NCBI GenBank assembly: GCA_036897095.1
Contig: JAYMSP010000124.1
Coordinates: 1-64,000, forward strand
Source of the DNA: Plantago elongata
Taxonomy: Eukaryota > Streptophyta > Magnoliopsida > Lamiales > Plantaginaceae
Reading direction: 5' to 3'
Length of the DNA: 64,000 nt
Shown: positions 26,266 through 37,423 of the stretch, piece by piece
Position numbering within the stretch: position 1 is the first letter of the stretch
Layout: every line of letters begins with the position of its first letter
Notes under the pieces: model-generated
Databases searched by the model: none
What the model was told of the DNA's origin: nothing
The model's input: only the letters and a program-made list of their open reading frames with translations
Made by a program: the position numbers and the translations under genes

Positions 26266-27324
26266 AATTTGTGGTTAAAAATAAATTATAAGTATTAGTT
26301 ATAAAAATGAAATTAAAATAAATTTAAAACTATTCTTAAAGTCATATGGGTTCTACCACTACCACCATATGGATAAATGTATCAATTTCCTCACGACATT
26401 TGATCCAAAGGCTAAAATGGATAAAAATTGTAACGCCCAACTCAGTCGAGGCCAACTCAGAGAATGCCATTGATTATTCGGCAGCTTAGTTGGCTCCCAG
26501 AGCGAAACTTTAGACAATATTAGGGGTACCCACCAGTTCAAAACCGGATCCGAGCTGGTCCATAATTGAAATGGACCAGAAATGGATTCGGGAATGGATG
26601 GAAATCGATCCGGAATATATACGATCTTGACCATAACCGACACATTTATTTATGTTGGGTTTTGATTTTGAACCGGATTAGCACTATTGTTTGAATGGAT
26701 TTACCAAAATTCTCATGTTCCATACAGTGATCGATCAACCGAAAGACATGATTAACTTAGATACTTGATCAACGTCAAGTGTATACATATTATTATAAAG
26801 TAAATAATCTGATAAGGCGTTTTAAAGCTAATCGACTGTCAAAACGGAATTCGTAATCATTGTTGATCCAGCTTTTTTAACTTGTAACCTTATCAAGGAC
26901 ATCATTTATCTAAAAGCCCAAGCCCATTTTCTTTAACTAGTCTCTCCAAATTCTAACCCTGGGATTTTAAAAGAAAAACCTAGCAAGAACTTTGTTTTCG
27001 CGCATAGATTTTCTCCCAAGCGCAGCCATCTTCAAAAATTATTTTTCGATTTGTTGACCATCCGATCGAGCTGAAAGTTTGATAGGAGATTTATAATAGA
27101 CCTTTCTAAAGATTCACCATACAGATCGTCGGTTTAATGGTTCAACCATGCAGAATCAAATGTCGAACAATACTTCATTTCTGTTGTTTCCCCTTTGTTT
27201 GTAAATGTATCCACCTTCAAGCTCAATCGTATCCATTCTTCAATATGAGTATTGGAGTGGCGGTTGAAAGAACTTCGTTACTGATTAAAGTCGATTGAAA
27301 TTTTAGTTTTTGGTTTAATTAAAT
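26266..27324. other. Intergenic, possible transposon end fragment
   Basis: Near 26530-26690 the motifs gttcaaaaccggatccg and tttgaaccggattagc face each other, resembling subterminal repeats of hAT-like elements, but no full ends or target duplication were found. No gene recognised. Confidence 0.4.
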
Positions 27325-27337
27325 TAGAAATCAATTT

Positions 27338-27510
27338 ACCAACGATTGTTGTCTTAAGTGATAAGCGATTTGAGTTCACTTAACTAAGGTATCGAGTTCG
27401 AGCCTTGTGGATGTAAAAGACACCGTTGGAAGAGCCCCTTAAAAAAGAATCTGACAGTGCTCCATTAGATTAGTCGCATGTACTATATACCAGCGAAAAA
27501 TTGAAAAGAT
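27338..27510 (+). mobile_element. Longer SINE-like retroposon of a second type
   Basis: A 173-bp body with a B-box-like gagttcgagcc at about 27394 and an A-box-like head (agtgataagcgatttgag). It is flanked by tagaaatcaattt (27325-27337) and taggaatcaactt (27511-27523), an 11-of-13 match that fits an aged target duplication. It shares no tail with the short SINE family, so it is a different family. Confidence 0.55.
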
Positions 27511-27523
27511 TAGGAATCAACTT

Positions 27524-28095
27524 CTTTTCTCATTTAAATAGTAACTCGAATTGATATGAATGTGTAAATGTGTTTGTGTAGATATGAATTATAACTTCTC
27601 TATCAACTTTTTGTCTAAGATTTTCATGGGAATCTTGAGAGCATTGCGCAGATACTTACTGAGCCCATGCTTATAGAACAGATGGCCTTCTAGTGGCCAT
27701 CAGTCTCAGACTTTCTAGCTGGGACAAGAAAAGAGCTAGAAAAATTGATAGTTTGAGTGGTCAGCTAGATAATTGCTTGTGTTAGGTTGATTTCACAATT
27801 CGCAAGGGCATTTCTGATATGCAACAATTCCTAGACGATATCACCAACTTATATATTCAGAGGAAGATATGAACTTAGATTGTGCATTTGTGCTCTTCAA
27901 TGTATATATTTGTGTACTGCTATAGCCTATAGACAAATGGAATAAGCTGGGCAATATTTTGGCCAAACTTCCAAAGATCCAAGGTATTTCGGGAGACATT
28001 CTTGATGAAAAATTCCACGACTCTACATAAATTATCTTCGCCTTCAATTCATTTGATTTGTTTCAGATATGCTAGAACAAAATTTGCGACTGTAA
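27524..28095. other. Intergenic, nothing recognised
   Basis: No gene motif on either strand. Confidence 0.5.
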
Positions 28096-28348
28096 GGGGC
28101 TGATTGGAGTAGCATATAAATACTCATTTGGATGCTACTTGGGAATTTTGTGTTTATTATGGCATTTAAATGCCGAAGATCGAAATGGTTCTATAGTAGC
28201 AATATTTTTCTCTACCTATATAACAAACCTATAATACCCTATACAATTACAATTCTATACCAAACACAATTTTAACAATCCCACTACAATTCCGATCACT
28301 ATTCAGGCATTTAAATCGGGACATTTAAGTCGCATGCCAATCAGCCCC
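28096..28348. mobile_element. MITE with ggggctgattgg inverted ends
   Basis: A 253-bp element whose first 12 bases ggggctgattgg are exactly complementary to its last 12, with weaker similarity continuing inward (gcatataaat versus gcgacttaaat on the opposite strand). End sequence resembles PIF/Harbinger or hAT MITEs. The TAA before the left end is not repeated on the right, so the superfamily is open. Confidence 0.75.
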
Positions 28349-28394
28349 ACCATTCTTTTAAATATTTTCCACTCTGCCATTAGGTAGATTTATA

Positions 28395-29308
28395 GAAGAA
28401 AGACGACTTTACTCCACATTTATAGGGTCTTGTACGAGGAAGCGCCACTTTATAATCGTTGTGATTTTTAGTCCATAACTTTCTCGACTTTGCAAATGAA
28501 GTACACTTTCCTCAAAACCTGAACTGAAAATGATGATGTGGCAATTACTATGATGATTTGACTATCAAGACACATTTAGTCTAGATTTTTAACTGCCATC
28601 TCATTAATTGTCCCACACATTAAAAAAATAAAAATTAAAAAGGAAAAAGACCCTACAATTCTAGATTAAAACAAATTGTAAACATATTTTTTATAATGCA
28701 AAAAATTATATAAAAATAAAAATTATAAATTACAAAGTATCAATAATAAAAATAAATGGAATAAAAATATCCAAAAGGATTTAATTTTTAAAAAATATAA
28801 AAATATTTTTAATAATCTAAAAAATATATTTAAAGTTAAGAAATAAAATTTAAATTATTAAGTTTTAAAATAAAATTTAAATAAAATAAAGATTGATATC
28901 TGAACAAAAGAGTGAAAACTAAAAATATATAAAATGACCCTTACGTTTTTTCGAAATCTTTTGTCATTTAATTATTTTTTAAATTAATAAGTATTTTACG
29001 TATAGATTTTAAAAATATATATTTTTTATAATTAAAATAAGTGAAAATTTAATCTTATGTTCACATGGTGTGGCGAATTAGTTGAGTTGGCAGTCAACTC
29101 TTTGTGTGTCAATTAGTTGACTAAGTGAGTAAAATCGTCCACATAAGCTGGGTGAAGTGCCACATCATCATTTTTAGTCCATCCTTTGTCGAAAATGTAC
29201 TTTATTTGCCAAATCGAGAAAGTTATGAACTAAAAATCATAACAATTAAAAAGTGGTGTTTGCACGTTACAATGACGTTATAAATGTAGACTAAAATTGC
29301 CTTTCTCC
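28395..29308. mobile_element. Mutator-like non-autonomous element with long inverted repeats
   Basis: 914 bp between two exact copies of gtagatttata (28384-28394 and 29309-29319). The inverted repeats run about 225 bp on each side with roughly 80 percent identity by eye, sharing gatttttagtycataacttt, ctttctcga, aatgatgatgtggca and ctgcca in order. The 11-bp duplication and long TIRs fit Mutator-like elements. The middle is very AT-rich with no ORF, so it is a deletion derivative or TIR-MITE. Confidence 0.85.
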
Positions 29309-29446
29309 GTAGATTTATATAAAATAAAATTCCATGAGTAAGCTTCTTTTTTTTTTCCCTTTTCTTCCACTATTTCGTATTAGAAGGTGTTGGTGTTTGT
29401 CTTCTTCTTTATTCTCTTCATGTTGTATGGTAGCTAAGCTTTTAAA

Positions 29447-30290
29447 AAGGTAGGGTAGTACCCTACTCAAACCCGTTTAGAACTCATCGGATTGGTATCC
29501 GATAATTTTATATTGAGTATTCTACGCGTACCCAAACTCAACCCGTTTTTAAAAAAACATATAGGGCCGGGTACGGGTATAAATCCGTCCAACCCATATA
29601 GTTGTAACCTTACGAATTTGTCAAATAGGAGTACAAAAGAATTATGTTTACAGAGTACAGGCTACAGCTCGTGATTTCTTCTCCTAATCCACAACTTTCT
29701 CCTCTTTTCCCGTAAAGGCAGTAACATTAAGAATCATTGATTACATTTAGTTGAATAACAACGATAGTAGGACAAATTGGAAAAGAAGAAAATGGAAAAA
29801 AAAAAGTGAAATTCGCAAGTTAGCAGCTCTCGCCTTCTCCTCTATTTCCTTCAATTGTTCTCCAATTCCTCCCTCCTACCTTCTTTATCTCTCCCTCTTA
29901 CTTGCCACACAGTGATAATGTTTTGAAAACCAGATTTAAACCTCCTCAAATCTCAACGAAAGTAGCAACAAATTAGTAACAATACCGAATTTGTGAAAGG
30001 AGGATACCATTTTCAGAAAATTTATTAATAAGGAGATTCAATATACACGGAGCAGTGATTATTGGATGATGAAATGTTGAACTTCCTAATTTTCACAAAA
30101 TCACCATTTTCTTATTTTCCTCAATAGGTATATTGGATTGGTTCGGGTTGGTTAGGTTTATGACGGGTTGTCAGGCTGGGTACGGGTCTTGCCTATCAAG
30201 TATGTAACGGGTCCGGGTACATACCCTACCCGTACCCGAACACCATTATAATGGAACGGGTCTTACGGGTCCGGACCACATAGGATAGAC
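29447..30290. mobile_element. Possible hAT-like element with gggtacggg subterminal repeats
   Basis: Two blocks rich in cgggtacggg/acccgtaccc (29447-29600 and 30130-30290) lie largely in inverted relation, flanking a plain spacer. Such cggg-rich subterminal repeats are common in plant hAT elements. Exact ends and an 8-bp target duplication could not be fixed. Confidence 0.4.
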
Positions 30291-30935
30291 AGAACTCCAC
30301 CCATTTAAAATCCTAATAGTAGCATAATGAAGTTACACTATTGTTAGGCATAAACCTCAGTTAGAATCATAATATTATAGTAAAAGACTAGAATATCACG
30401 TTAATTTTGGGGAAAATTGTGTTTGGAATGAAATTGAAATGGAGGTATTTGAAGTGTATTTTAGGTCAAATCACTGTTTATCGAGCTAAATGGACCGATT
30501 TTTGTTCAAATTCAGTCAGAAAAAAAAAACTTCGTTTCAACTTAAGTAGCGACCAAATTGATAGAATGTCTTGGTTTAAATAACTTCTCTATTAGGTTTT
30601 TTATTCTGGATTTATTTTTTGTGTTGGAGCACAGTTTGGCTATGCTGTAAGATCACAGCTTGAATTTTCCGATGATGCTTTTTCAAATAGCATGTTCTTT
30701 GCGTATATTTTGTTGTTAGTATAGTTTTTAATTATAACTGCCCCATAAGTATTTTTGGTTCTGGATTGTCTGACTGTTGATTCTTTTGCTGTAAGATCAA
30801 AGCCTAGATTGCTTTAGATGTGAAGATGGTTGTATGTTGATTCTTTTGTTAGTATACTATGTTCTTTGTTTCCTGATTAGATGGTTAATGTTGATTTTTC
30901 TTTTCTTGCAGAGATAGTACGATCACAGTTTAGAT
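30291..30935. other. Non-coding flank, intron-like, of SKIP fragment 1
   Basis: The stretch 30715-30815 (ttttggttctggattgtc, ttgctgtaagatcaaa) recurs at about 31158-31270 after the fragment, so part of this flank was duplicated around it. It ends in tttcttttcttgcag, a good 3' splice site, 25 bases before the fragment's ATG. Confidence 0.5.
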
Positions 30936-31153
30936 ATGGCTGGTTCGGGTGAATTTCTTCCAAAGGTGAAATCTTCCACCACTACGAAATATGCCATTCT
31001 AATGTTGATTTTGCCAAGATATCTGAAGCTTTATATTTAGCACAGCAGAGTGCAAGAGAAGCTGTGGCTGTCATGGAGGAGATAATGTTGAAAGAGAAGG
31101 AGAAGAAAAAAATGGAGCTTCGGGAATTGGCCCGTAAACTTCACGAATTGTAG
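30936..31153 (+). pseudogene. SKIP: SNW/SKIP gene fragment 1, internally deleted
   Basis: SKIP (SNW-domain protein) is a spliceosome and transcription co-factor. Here ATG at 30936 begins EFLPKVKSSTTTKY, the N-terminal KSSTTxYDHSN region of SKIP. After loss of one base the frame moves to NVDFAKISEALYLAQQSARE, AVAVMEEIMLKEKEKKKMEL and RELARKLHEL, which is the end of the SNW domain (normally SEALYxAEQKAREAV and KEKERKEQELRxLAQKAR). Roughly 170 residues between these blocks are absent and a stop lies at 31151. A 3' splice site precedes the ATG, so the copy is not a processed retrocopy. It looks non-functional. Confidence 0.8.
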
Positions 31154-31556
31154 CTTGTTAGTATATAGAACTATAGATTCGAATTATAGCTGTTCCATGA
31201 GTTTTTTTGGTTCTGGATTGTCAGACTATTGATTCTTTTTGCTGTAAGATCAAAACTTTGATTGCTGCATTCGTCTTATATTGGTCTAAAGCTCATGCTT
31301 ATTCATTTATTAGAGTTAGACGCACCTCGTTAAAATTACAAATTAACAAATTTAGTTGCTTATTCATTCTAACAAGTGGTCAAACGTTCATGAAACAGTT
31401 TAGTTTCATTTGCAACATGGGATTTCGCAGTACATGCTATCAACACGAGAAATGAATAGACCAACCAATGAGTGGCTACTTTAAAAGCATAACGCCGCAA
31501 TGTGAAAGATTCCCAATGATATGTAATACATGTGAAATGGTGAATTTACTCCGATC
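31154..31556. other. Duplicated intron-like flank after SKIP fragment 1
   Basis: 31158-31270 repeats the sequence upstream of the fragment (see 30715-30815). The remainder is unremarkable. Confidence 0.5.
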
Positions 31557-32420
31557 ACCTTTTTAGAGAGTGTAAACAATTAGGTCCCTATCATTTTATA
31601 ATTTATGATGAAATTAATTTCAGGTAAAAAGTTAACTTTATGTTAAATGTACTTTTTATCCATGTATTAAAACATTTCTTTAAAATTCTATACTATTTAT
31701 TAAGAAATAAACATTTTCTTTCAATTATTGTAATTAAAAATAAAGAATAAAACATTTCTTTTATATCTCCATCTTCATTTCTTTTCTTCTCATTCTTCAT
31801 CTTCATCTCTTTCTTCTTCATGTTTTCTTTTTTCTTCTTTCCTTCTCCATTTACGGAAAACTCTAACGGCTGAAAACAGCTTCGATTGGCTCCAATCGGA
31901 GCTCTTTAGAAGCTCCAATGGGAGTTGCTAAACTAGATCTGTTGGAGTTTGCAGCTTCGACGGAGCTACTAAAACAGCTCGATGGGAGCTACTAAACTAG
32001 TTCCGTTAGAGTAGCTCCTGCTTTTCCATATTGGAGCTACCTCTAATATGGATTCAGCTATTTTTGAATGATTTAAGGTGTTTTGACATGAATTGAAACT
32101 TTAGAAATTTGTTTTTGGTTTTTTAAAACTCAAAGCTCTTCTATTTGAGAAGATGATGGGCTTTTTTGTAAAATTCAGAAATGATAAAGAAAAAGAAGTA
32201 ATTAAAGAAAAAGAAAAATGCAATTTAACAATTAAAGAAAAGGGAAAAGAAAATACATTAATTGAAGAAAAGGGAAAAGAAAATGAATATTTCACCCTCT
32301 ATCATCAAATTTAACTTTTGAATTTCGTTTTAAATATTACTTTGCTTCAGTTCAAAGTTTATCCTTTACGTAAATTATGAATGATAAGGACCCAAACGTT
32401 AATGGACTATCTAAAAAGGT
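31557..32420. mobile_element. Long-TIR DNA element with internal tandem repeats
   Basis: The left end acctttttagagagt and the right end (minus strand acctttttagatagt) begin an inverted repeat of about 60 bp that continues through ggtccctatcatttxataattta. Inside are a CT-rich tract (31760-31850), a GC-richer block that repeats gagctactaaactag-type units (31900-32040), and three aattgaagaaaagggaaaag-like units near 32195-32285. No target duplication is visible, so the insertion is old or the ends are slightly off. Probably Mutator-like. Confidence 0.6.
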
Positions 32421-34152
32421 TTTCAGATAGAAATGAAACCACTGAAAATTCAATCTGGTAATCTATGTTGTGCAACAGTGCACAACAATAGAAAATCTCG
32501 AATTGAGAAACAAGATGAACCAACCAGATATTGTACAAATAACGAGATATGTAAATAAAGGAGGTCATATATTCATTACCATCATTAGATAAGAACTGAG
32601 AAAACCTTATGATGAATGCACTGGAATATATGAAGTTTGTATACACCGTAGCACATAAAGGTAGTACCGAAGTAGGATAGGTGCTGACTGTTGATATGCA
32701 TTTAATCAATTAGTAAAGAGTTTCATATAATACAGGCACACATTGTTCTGTTCCACTGCCTGTCTCCTCAATTTCTTCTTCATGTTCCACCAAACTTCAT
32801 CAAATATTGTGTGTTGTTTAGAGTCTTTAGACTATATATGCATCCATTCAAGCTATACAAAACACCATGTACTAGTTCACAGTTACACTCATCGGATGTT
32901 TCACATAACGTGTTTCAGCAACTTATGTTATTTGCACTCAACTTAGTCACACAAAGTTAATTATCATACCATGACGAGAGTGTCAGAAATGCTAACAGAG
33001 TCCATTAACACACAACGAGGAGCAGAGAAACAAATGATCTATTTAGTTATGGAAAAAGAAAAGAGTATTAACGAGGCTTGCTGATTTCGGAAGAGAATTA
33101 AACAAAATTCATACAGAAGTAATTATATTGTATTTTAAACCTTAACAAGGGTCGATCTCGAATTCATAAACTTCTAAACAATCAAACAACAGCTAGGGTG
33201 ACAGAGTCCAATAGCAAATGAAAATCCTGGACGAACTACCTGCGCTACAAGTTCATTGGCCAAACACAATCCAATCATGGAGATAAACTACCGGGGCATA
33301 GCATAACAAATAATGGCTATTGTATGATGTATGCTGAATTGCTGATTTTTGTAACAAATAAATGTAAGAAGAAGGTAGGTCCTAAATAAGTTAAGAGCCA
33401 AATTGAATCAAAGAAGCAATGACTAACAACCAGTATTTGCAAAAAGAAAATAAAAAAACCCTTTGATGGATCAGTAGGCTGGATTTGGATTTCCAACACT
33501 TCAATGTGATTGGAGGGAACTAAGTTTGCACTCAATTATTTGCAACTTTAATTCACTTGAGGAAATACAAATAGCATCCATCACTACAACCTAGTTTGAA
33601 CTTCACAAATAAATAAAATGATGCTCTAATTCTCCAACACCAGAGATAATGCATATGTCTCTTGATAAGGTTACGCGAATGTAGCTAGTCAAGTAATTTA
33701 CTGGACCTGTACACCATCGAAAGATGCAAGGCTCAGAGAACTGTACCTCCAGACTGAAATTAGGCAGACATAATGATAAATGTATGTGATGACTCTTAAG
33801 ATTGAAAATTATGAATAATGTGCACATAAGTGGATAAAAATTGTAATCAGATGTGCTTGCTCATGCTATATAACGTGAGGTCCCAATTGTCAATACCCAT
33901 GACAGTTGGAAAATTCTGGAACAAACTATGAAGGTGAGCATTTTGGCAAACAGCTTATTGCGCTTCCTCCGTTTGCAAAATTCAAATTGTATCTCCTTGT
34001 TGTGCGTAACCAATTGGAAACGGAGTAACAATCTATGCCCCAACAATTCAGTGAAGAACCAGACGATACAAAAAATGGAGGCTGTAAATTAAAAAAAACT
34101 CGATTACCTGTAGAGAATGCTGAAGTGTAGGTGGCAAGGCGAAGGTCGGGAG
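32421..34152. other. Intergenic, nothing recognised
   Basis: Several short ORFs on both strands, none with a family motif or supported splice structure. Confidence 0.5.
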
Positions 34153-34475
34153 ACAAATCAGAAACCGCTGGAGAGGGGAGAGGGGAGAAGATGCGATAGC
34201 GTGGTTGTGGTGGTAAAGTTCGGTCTGCAAATCAGAAAACGCTGGAGATAATTTAGGGGTATCAAGAAAGATAGTGCCCCAGCCATGGGCCGCGAGAATT
34301 AAAAATAAGGCATCGTGAGGTGATGCGCCGCTTGGTTTTTGTCGGAAGCGGTGGCTCACTTGGAAGCGCCGCTCACATAAAAGTTGTTATGGGTGCAAAG
34401 AAGCCAGCGCGAGGTGGTGCGCTGTTCGGTATCTGCCGGAAGTGGTGGCTGACTTGGAAGCGACGATTGGAGGTG
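34153..34475. repeat. GC-richer block with two local tandem duplications
   Basis: aaatcagaaaccgctggaga at about 34154 recurs at about 34230 (76-bp spacing), and gaggtgatgcgccgcttggt at 34317 recurs in changed form at about 34412 with tcggaagcggtggctcac / ccggaagtggtggctgac following (about 95-bp spacing). The block could be an old 5' UTR or first exon, but no frame is convincing. Confidence 0.55.
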
Positions 34476-34796
34476 GGCGTGAGTTCAACACACAGAAGAA
34501 TAAAATGAAACACGATTGAAAATTGAAAGTAGAGTTGTTTTACGGTTTCTCCAAAGTTGCTAAAGCAAACTGAGACTTATTTAGAGGAAAAAAAAAGAAA
34601 AAAAGAAAAAAAAATATTTCCTCAAGTTTCACTATAATGCTTCTTCTATTTAATAGCAACTCTTTATGATAATGGTCAAACTGATGGATATTTAGTGTAG
34701 ATGCCACTTGTTAGTTTCTTGTTTCCTGATTAGATGGTCTTTATATGTTGATTCTTTCCCCTGCAGACCTAGTAAGATCAGAGTTTAGAAATCACT
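34476..34796. other. Intron-like flank of SKIP fragment 2
   Basis: About 34715-34776 (cttgtttcctgattagatgg ... ccctgcag) matches the sequence before SKIP fragment 1, including a 3' splice site. Confidence 0.5.
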
Positions 34797-34967
34797 GATT
34801 TGGCTGAAATTCTTTCCAACGTGAAATCTTCCACCAGTACAAATTATGACCACTCTAATGATCCTTGGTTCAAGCAGAGGTATAGTGCAGCAGAGCCTGA
34901 GAATTCCGAGGCCCCCATGACGCTTATACCTGTGCTTCGTTACTTGAAATGTGCCAGGTTGATGTAG
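34797..34967 (+). pseudogene. SKIP: SNW/SKIP gene fragment 2, N-terminal part only
   Basis: The frame DLAEILSNVKSSTSTNYDH, SNDPWFKQRYSAAEPENSEA, then IPVLRYLKCA matches the N-terminal region of plant SKIP (KSSxTTxYDHSNDPWFKQRxS). The start ATG is lost, a stop follows at 34965, and nothing of the SNW core follows. Its upstream flank, including the 3' splice site, resembles that of fragment 1, 3.9 kb away, so both derive from one genomic duplication rather than from cDNA. Non-functional as it stands. Confidence 0.8.
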
Positions 34968-35302
34968 TGGTAGTTCTCGATTCAATCAAAACCTTAAGCA
35001 ACATTATATTTGTTCTCTGTTTGTTAAGGATATCAAATTTTGGCTGATTTGTTATTTTACTACTTCAATATGAAGTACGTACTATGAATCGATGAATGTA
35101 TTGAGCGACTTTGGAGCAGTCTAATATTTTCTTGGCTGATCATCTCATTTTGTGGTGCCAATATTTGTAACTCCTTTGTTCTGAGAACTACAACAAGTTG
35201 AAAGAGCCAAGAGTATGCAACTTCAAATCCCCAGAAATGTATCAAAACTTGATCAACAAAAGGTTGAAAACTGTCTTTCTAATTAGGTAATGAAGGTAGT
35301 GA
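34968..35302. other. Intergenic, 3' flank of the lectin/PAN gene
   Basis: Nothing recognised apart from probable 3' UTR of the minus-strand gene ending at 35303. Confidence 0.5.
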
Positions 35303-37218
35303 TCAATTGGCCTGATCTGTAGCCTGTGCGTTCTTTTTTCTCTTCCTAACTACATAGTACACAAATCCACCCAAAACTACCAAAATAATAAATCCATCAG
35401 CCACAACTATCACTAATATTTCCCATTTCTTCAATCCAGAATTTTTCTCATGATCATCGCTCGTTCCTTTAGGCACCTTCACCATATACACAACTCTGCT
35501 TCCTCTCTCAACTTGCTTGATTCCCCTCACCATTCTGTACATATAACATGTACCACCATCGTACTGAGCCGAAACACACGCACAATCGTCCAGGCACAAG
35601 TTTGCGCACCCGTGCTTATTCACACCAGCCTTATGGAAGACACTCCTTAGGATGCTAACTACACCTTGCAGCTCAAGCATTTCTCCACCGCAAAGTCCTG
35701 TATAGTTTACACCACCATCACCACAATCGGATAATGCATCATGGTTTGTGAGCCGTATGCAAGAACATGAACCGGATGTAGTGCAAAAACCATACTGTTT
35801 ACACGCTAATGGAAGATCACAAGTGAACTTCACTGCTTGATAGGAAGGCTCAAACTTGTGGTTGTCGCTCGAATAATGGTATAGCCTCAAGTTCCCTGTA
35901 CCATTCTCCAATGATAAGAACCTCAAAGGTTCAGGACGAGTCGACTTGATCTGGTCAAATCTGCGATCGCCATTGAATATTTCAAGGCCATAAGAAGTGA
36001 GCTGGACAAATGTGATGTTTTTGTTGGTTGAAGGAGTATGTTCCCAGTAAGAATACTTAAATTTACCAAGATTCAAGTACAATGCAAGCCTGTTATCCTG
36101 GATTTCCATCGAGTAGAAGAGCGTCGAATTGGAAGGGAAGGATGTTAACCTCGTCTGTGAACTAAGTCGTTGGCCCCAGAGCATAATGTCAGTTGGAAAA
36201 TTGAAACTTTGCCATTTTATCAAGTTGAGAGCATCAACCAGGACCAGGTTGCCTGTGTTTAACAAATGCAGCCTCTGCACTAATAACAAGTCTAGTGTTA
36301 GTTCATGCTACTCCCGATGCTTTGCATGTTTTACCATACGTAACAAGCTGTAAAAACACGTAAATAACTTGATACATGTGTAGACTAACTTATTAAGGTA
36401 CCACGAGGCGCGACAACATGATATAGCATTAGAAAATACTCAGTTCCATGCTCATGTAGCAAAAAGTTTGATCATGTACTGAACTAAAAATAGCATGGGC
36501 TCTAATGGAGCATGGGAATCTGAAATGTTTTTGGTAGTTCCCCCCTTGGAATTGTGCATATAACTCACTAGTCACCACTCACCAGTCACTAGGCAGCGTG
36601 ACTTCCAATGTAACAACTAACACCATTTGTTGCCCCAATAATCCACATAGAAATAGCCAAAATTCAGTTTTTACCTCGTAAAGTAAACTTGTACTCTTAC
36701 CAACTTTCAATTTAGTTTCGAATTATACACGAGACAGGACACAATGAAAATGCGAAATTACCAATTTCGCACAATTCAAAAATTAAATTAGCGTACACGT
36801 ACAAGTATGTTACCTGAACGCCTTGCCCGGAAGTGCCAGTCCTCCATCCAATCCGATCATTCGGACCCTTCAACCTCAAATCTCCATAGAGAGTGAGCTG
36901 AAGCACACACTTATCACTGGTATAGAATGTGGAGAAATGGCCTGAACTCCATACCCTGACATCTCCGAGAAATATATCCAATGAACAAGAATACTTACCT
37001 TGAACAGCTTCAACATTGATTGCTACCCTGAAATTTGGTGATGCAGCAGCAGCTTCTGTTACCATCACAAAAGCTCTCCCAAGAAATCCCTCTGTGTACA
37101 CTGTAGGAATAGCTAGTGTAACCTCGTAACCAGTCTGAATGTCTGATTCCGACAGAGACTCAAGTACCAAGTAGTTTGTGATGATGATGAGTAGAATACT
37201 AGTGACATAGATTTTCAT
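35303..37218 (-). CDS. Kinase-less G-type lectin / PAN domain membrane protein, 458 aa
   Basis: Two exons, 36814-37218 and 35303-36274, joined in phase 0 across a 539-bp GT-AG intron. Residues 1-23 form a signal peptide (MKIYVTSILLIIITNYLVLE). A bulb-lectin-like region follows (SLDIFLGDVRVWSS, GDLRLKG, GNLVLVD, KWQSFNFPTDIML), then an EGF-like cysteine motif (CDLPLACKQYGFC, CSC), a PAN/apple domain (CANLCLDDCACVSAQYDG, CYMYR), one transmembrane helix (ILVIVVADGFIILVVLGGF) and a short basic tail KRKKNAQ. There is no kinase domain, unlike S-domain receptor kinases; length and order fit the Arabidopsis At5g03700-type PAN protein. It is probably a plasma-membrane glycoprotein with an extracellular ligand-binding face. 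The lectin sugar-binding residues look poorly kept, so sugar binding is doubtful. Confidence 0.9.
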
Positions 37219-37415
37219 GTCAAGTTTCTGCAGGTTCTTGTAGTTTCTGACTACTTGTATTGATTATCTATATGGTCTGGTGTGCTTCGAAATCGAAAGT
37301 GTGTTGTCATCCATTGGGAAATTAAAGTTAGTATTATGAGGAGTGAGAACAGAACACCAAACAAAAATTAGTAGTAGTTGTAGTAGTAGTAGTACAACCT
37401 AAAAGCACTTGCCCA

Positions 37416-37423
37416 TTTATATA
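37416..37423 (-). promoter_or_regulatory. TATA box of the lectin/PAN gene
   Basis: TATATAAA on the minus strand, about 200 bases before the ATG at 37218. It would put the transcript start near 37385, close to a TAG-repeat tract (37368-37394). Confidence 0.5.

Noticed and set aside
26359-26643. 94-aa ORF on the minus strand as a gene
   Set aside because: Tryptophan- and proline-rich translation of a repeat containing ccggttcaaaa words; no family motif, no splice partners.
34048-34359. 103-aa minus-strand ORF
   Set aside because: Overlaps another ORF of equal quality in a locally duplicated GC-richer block; neither shows a motif.
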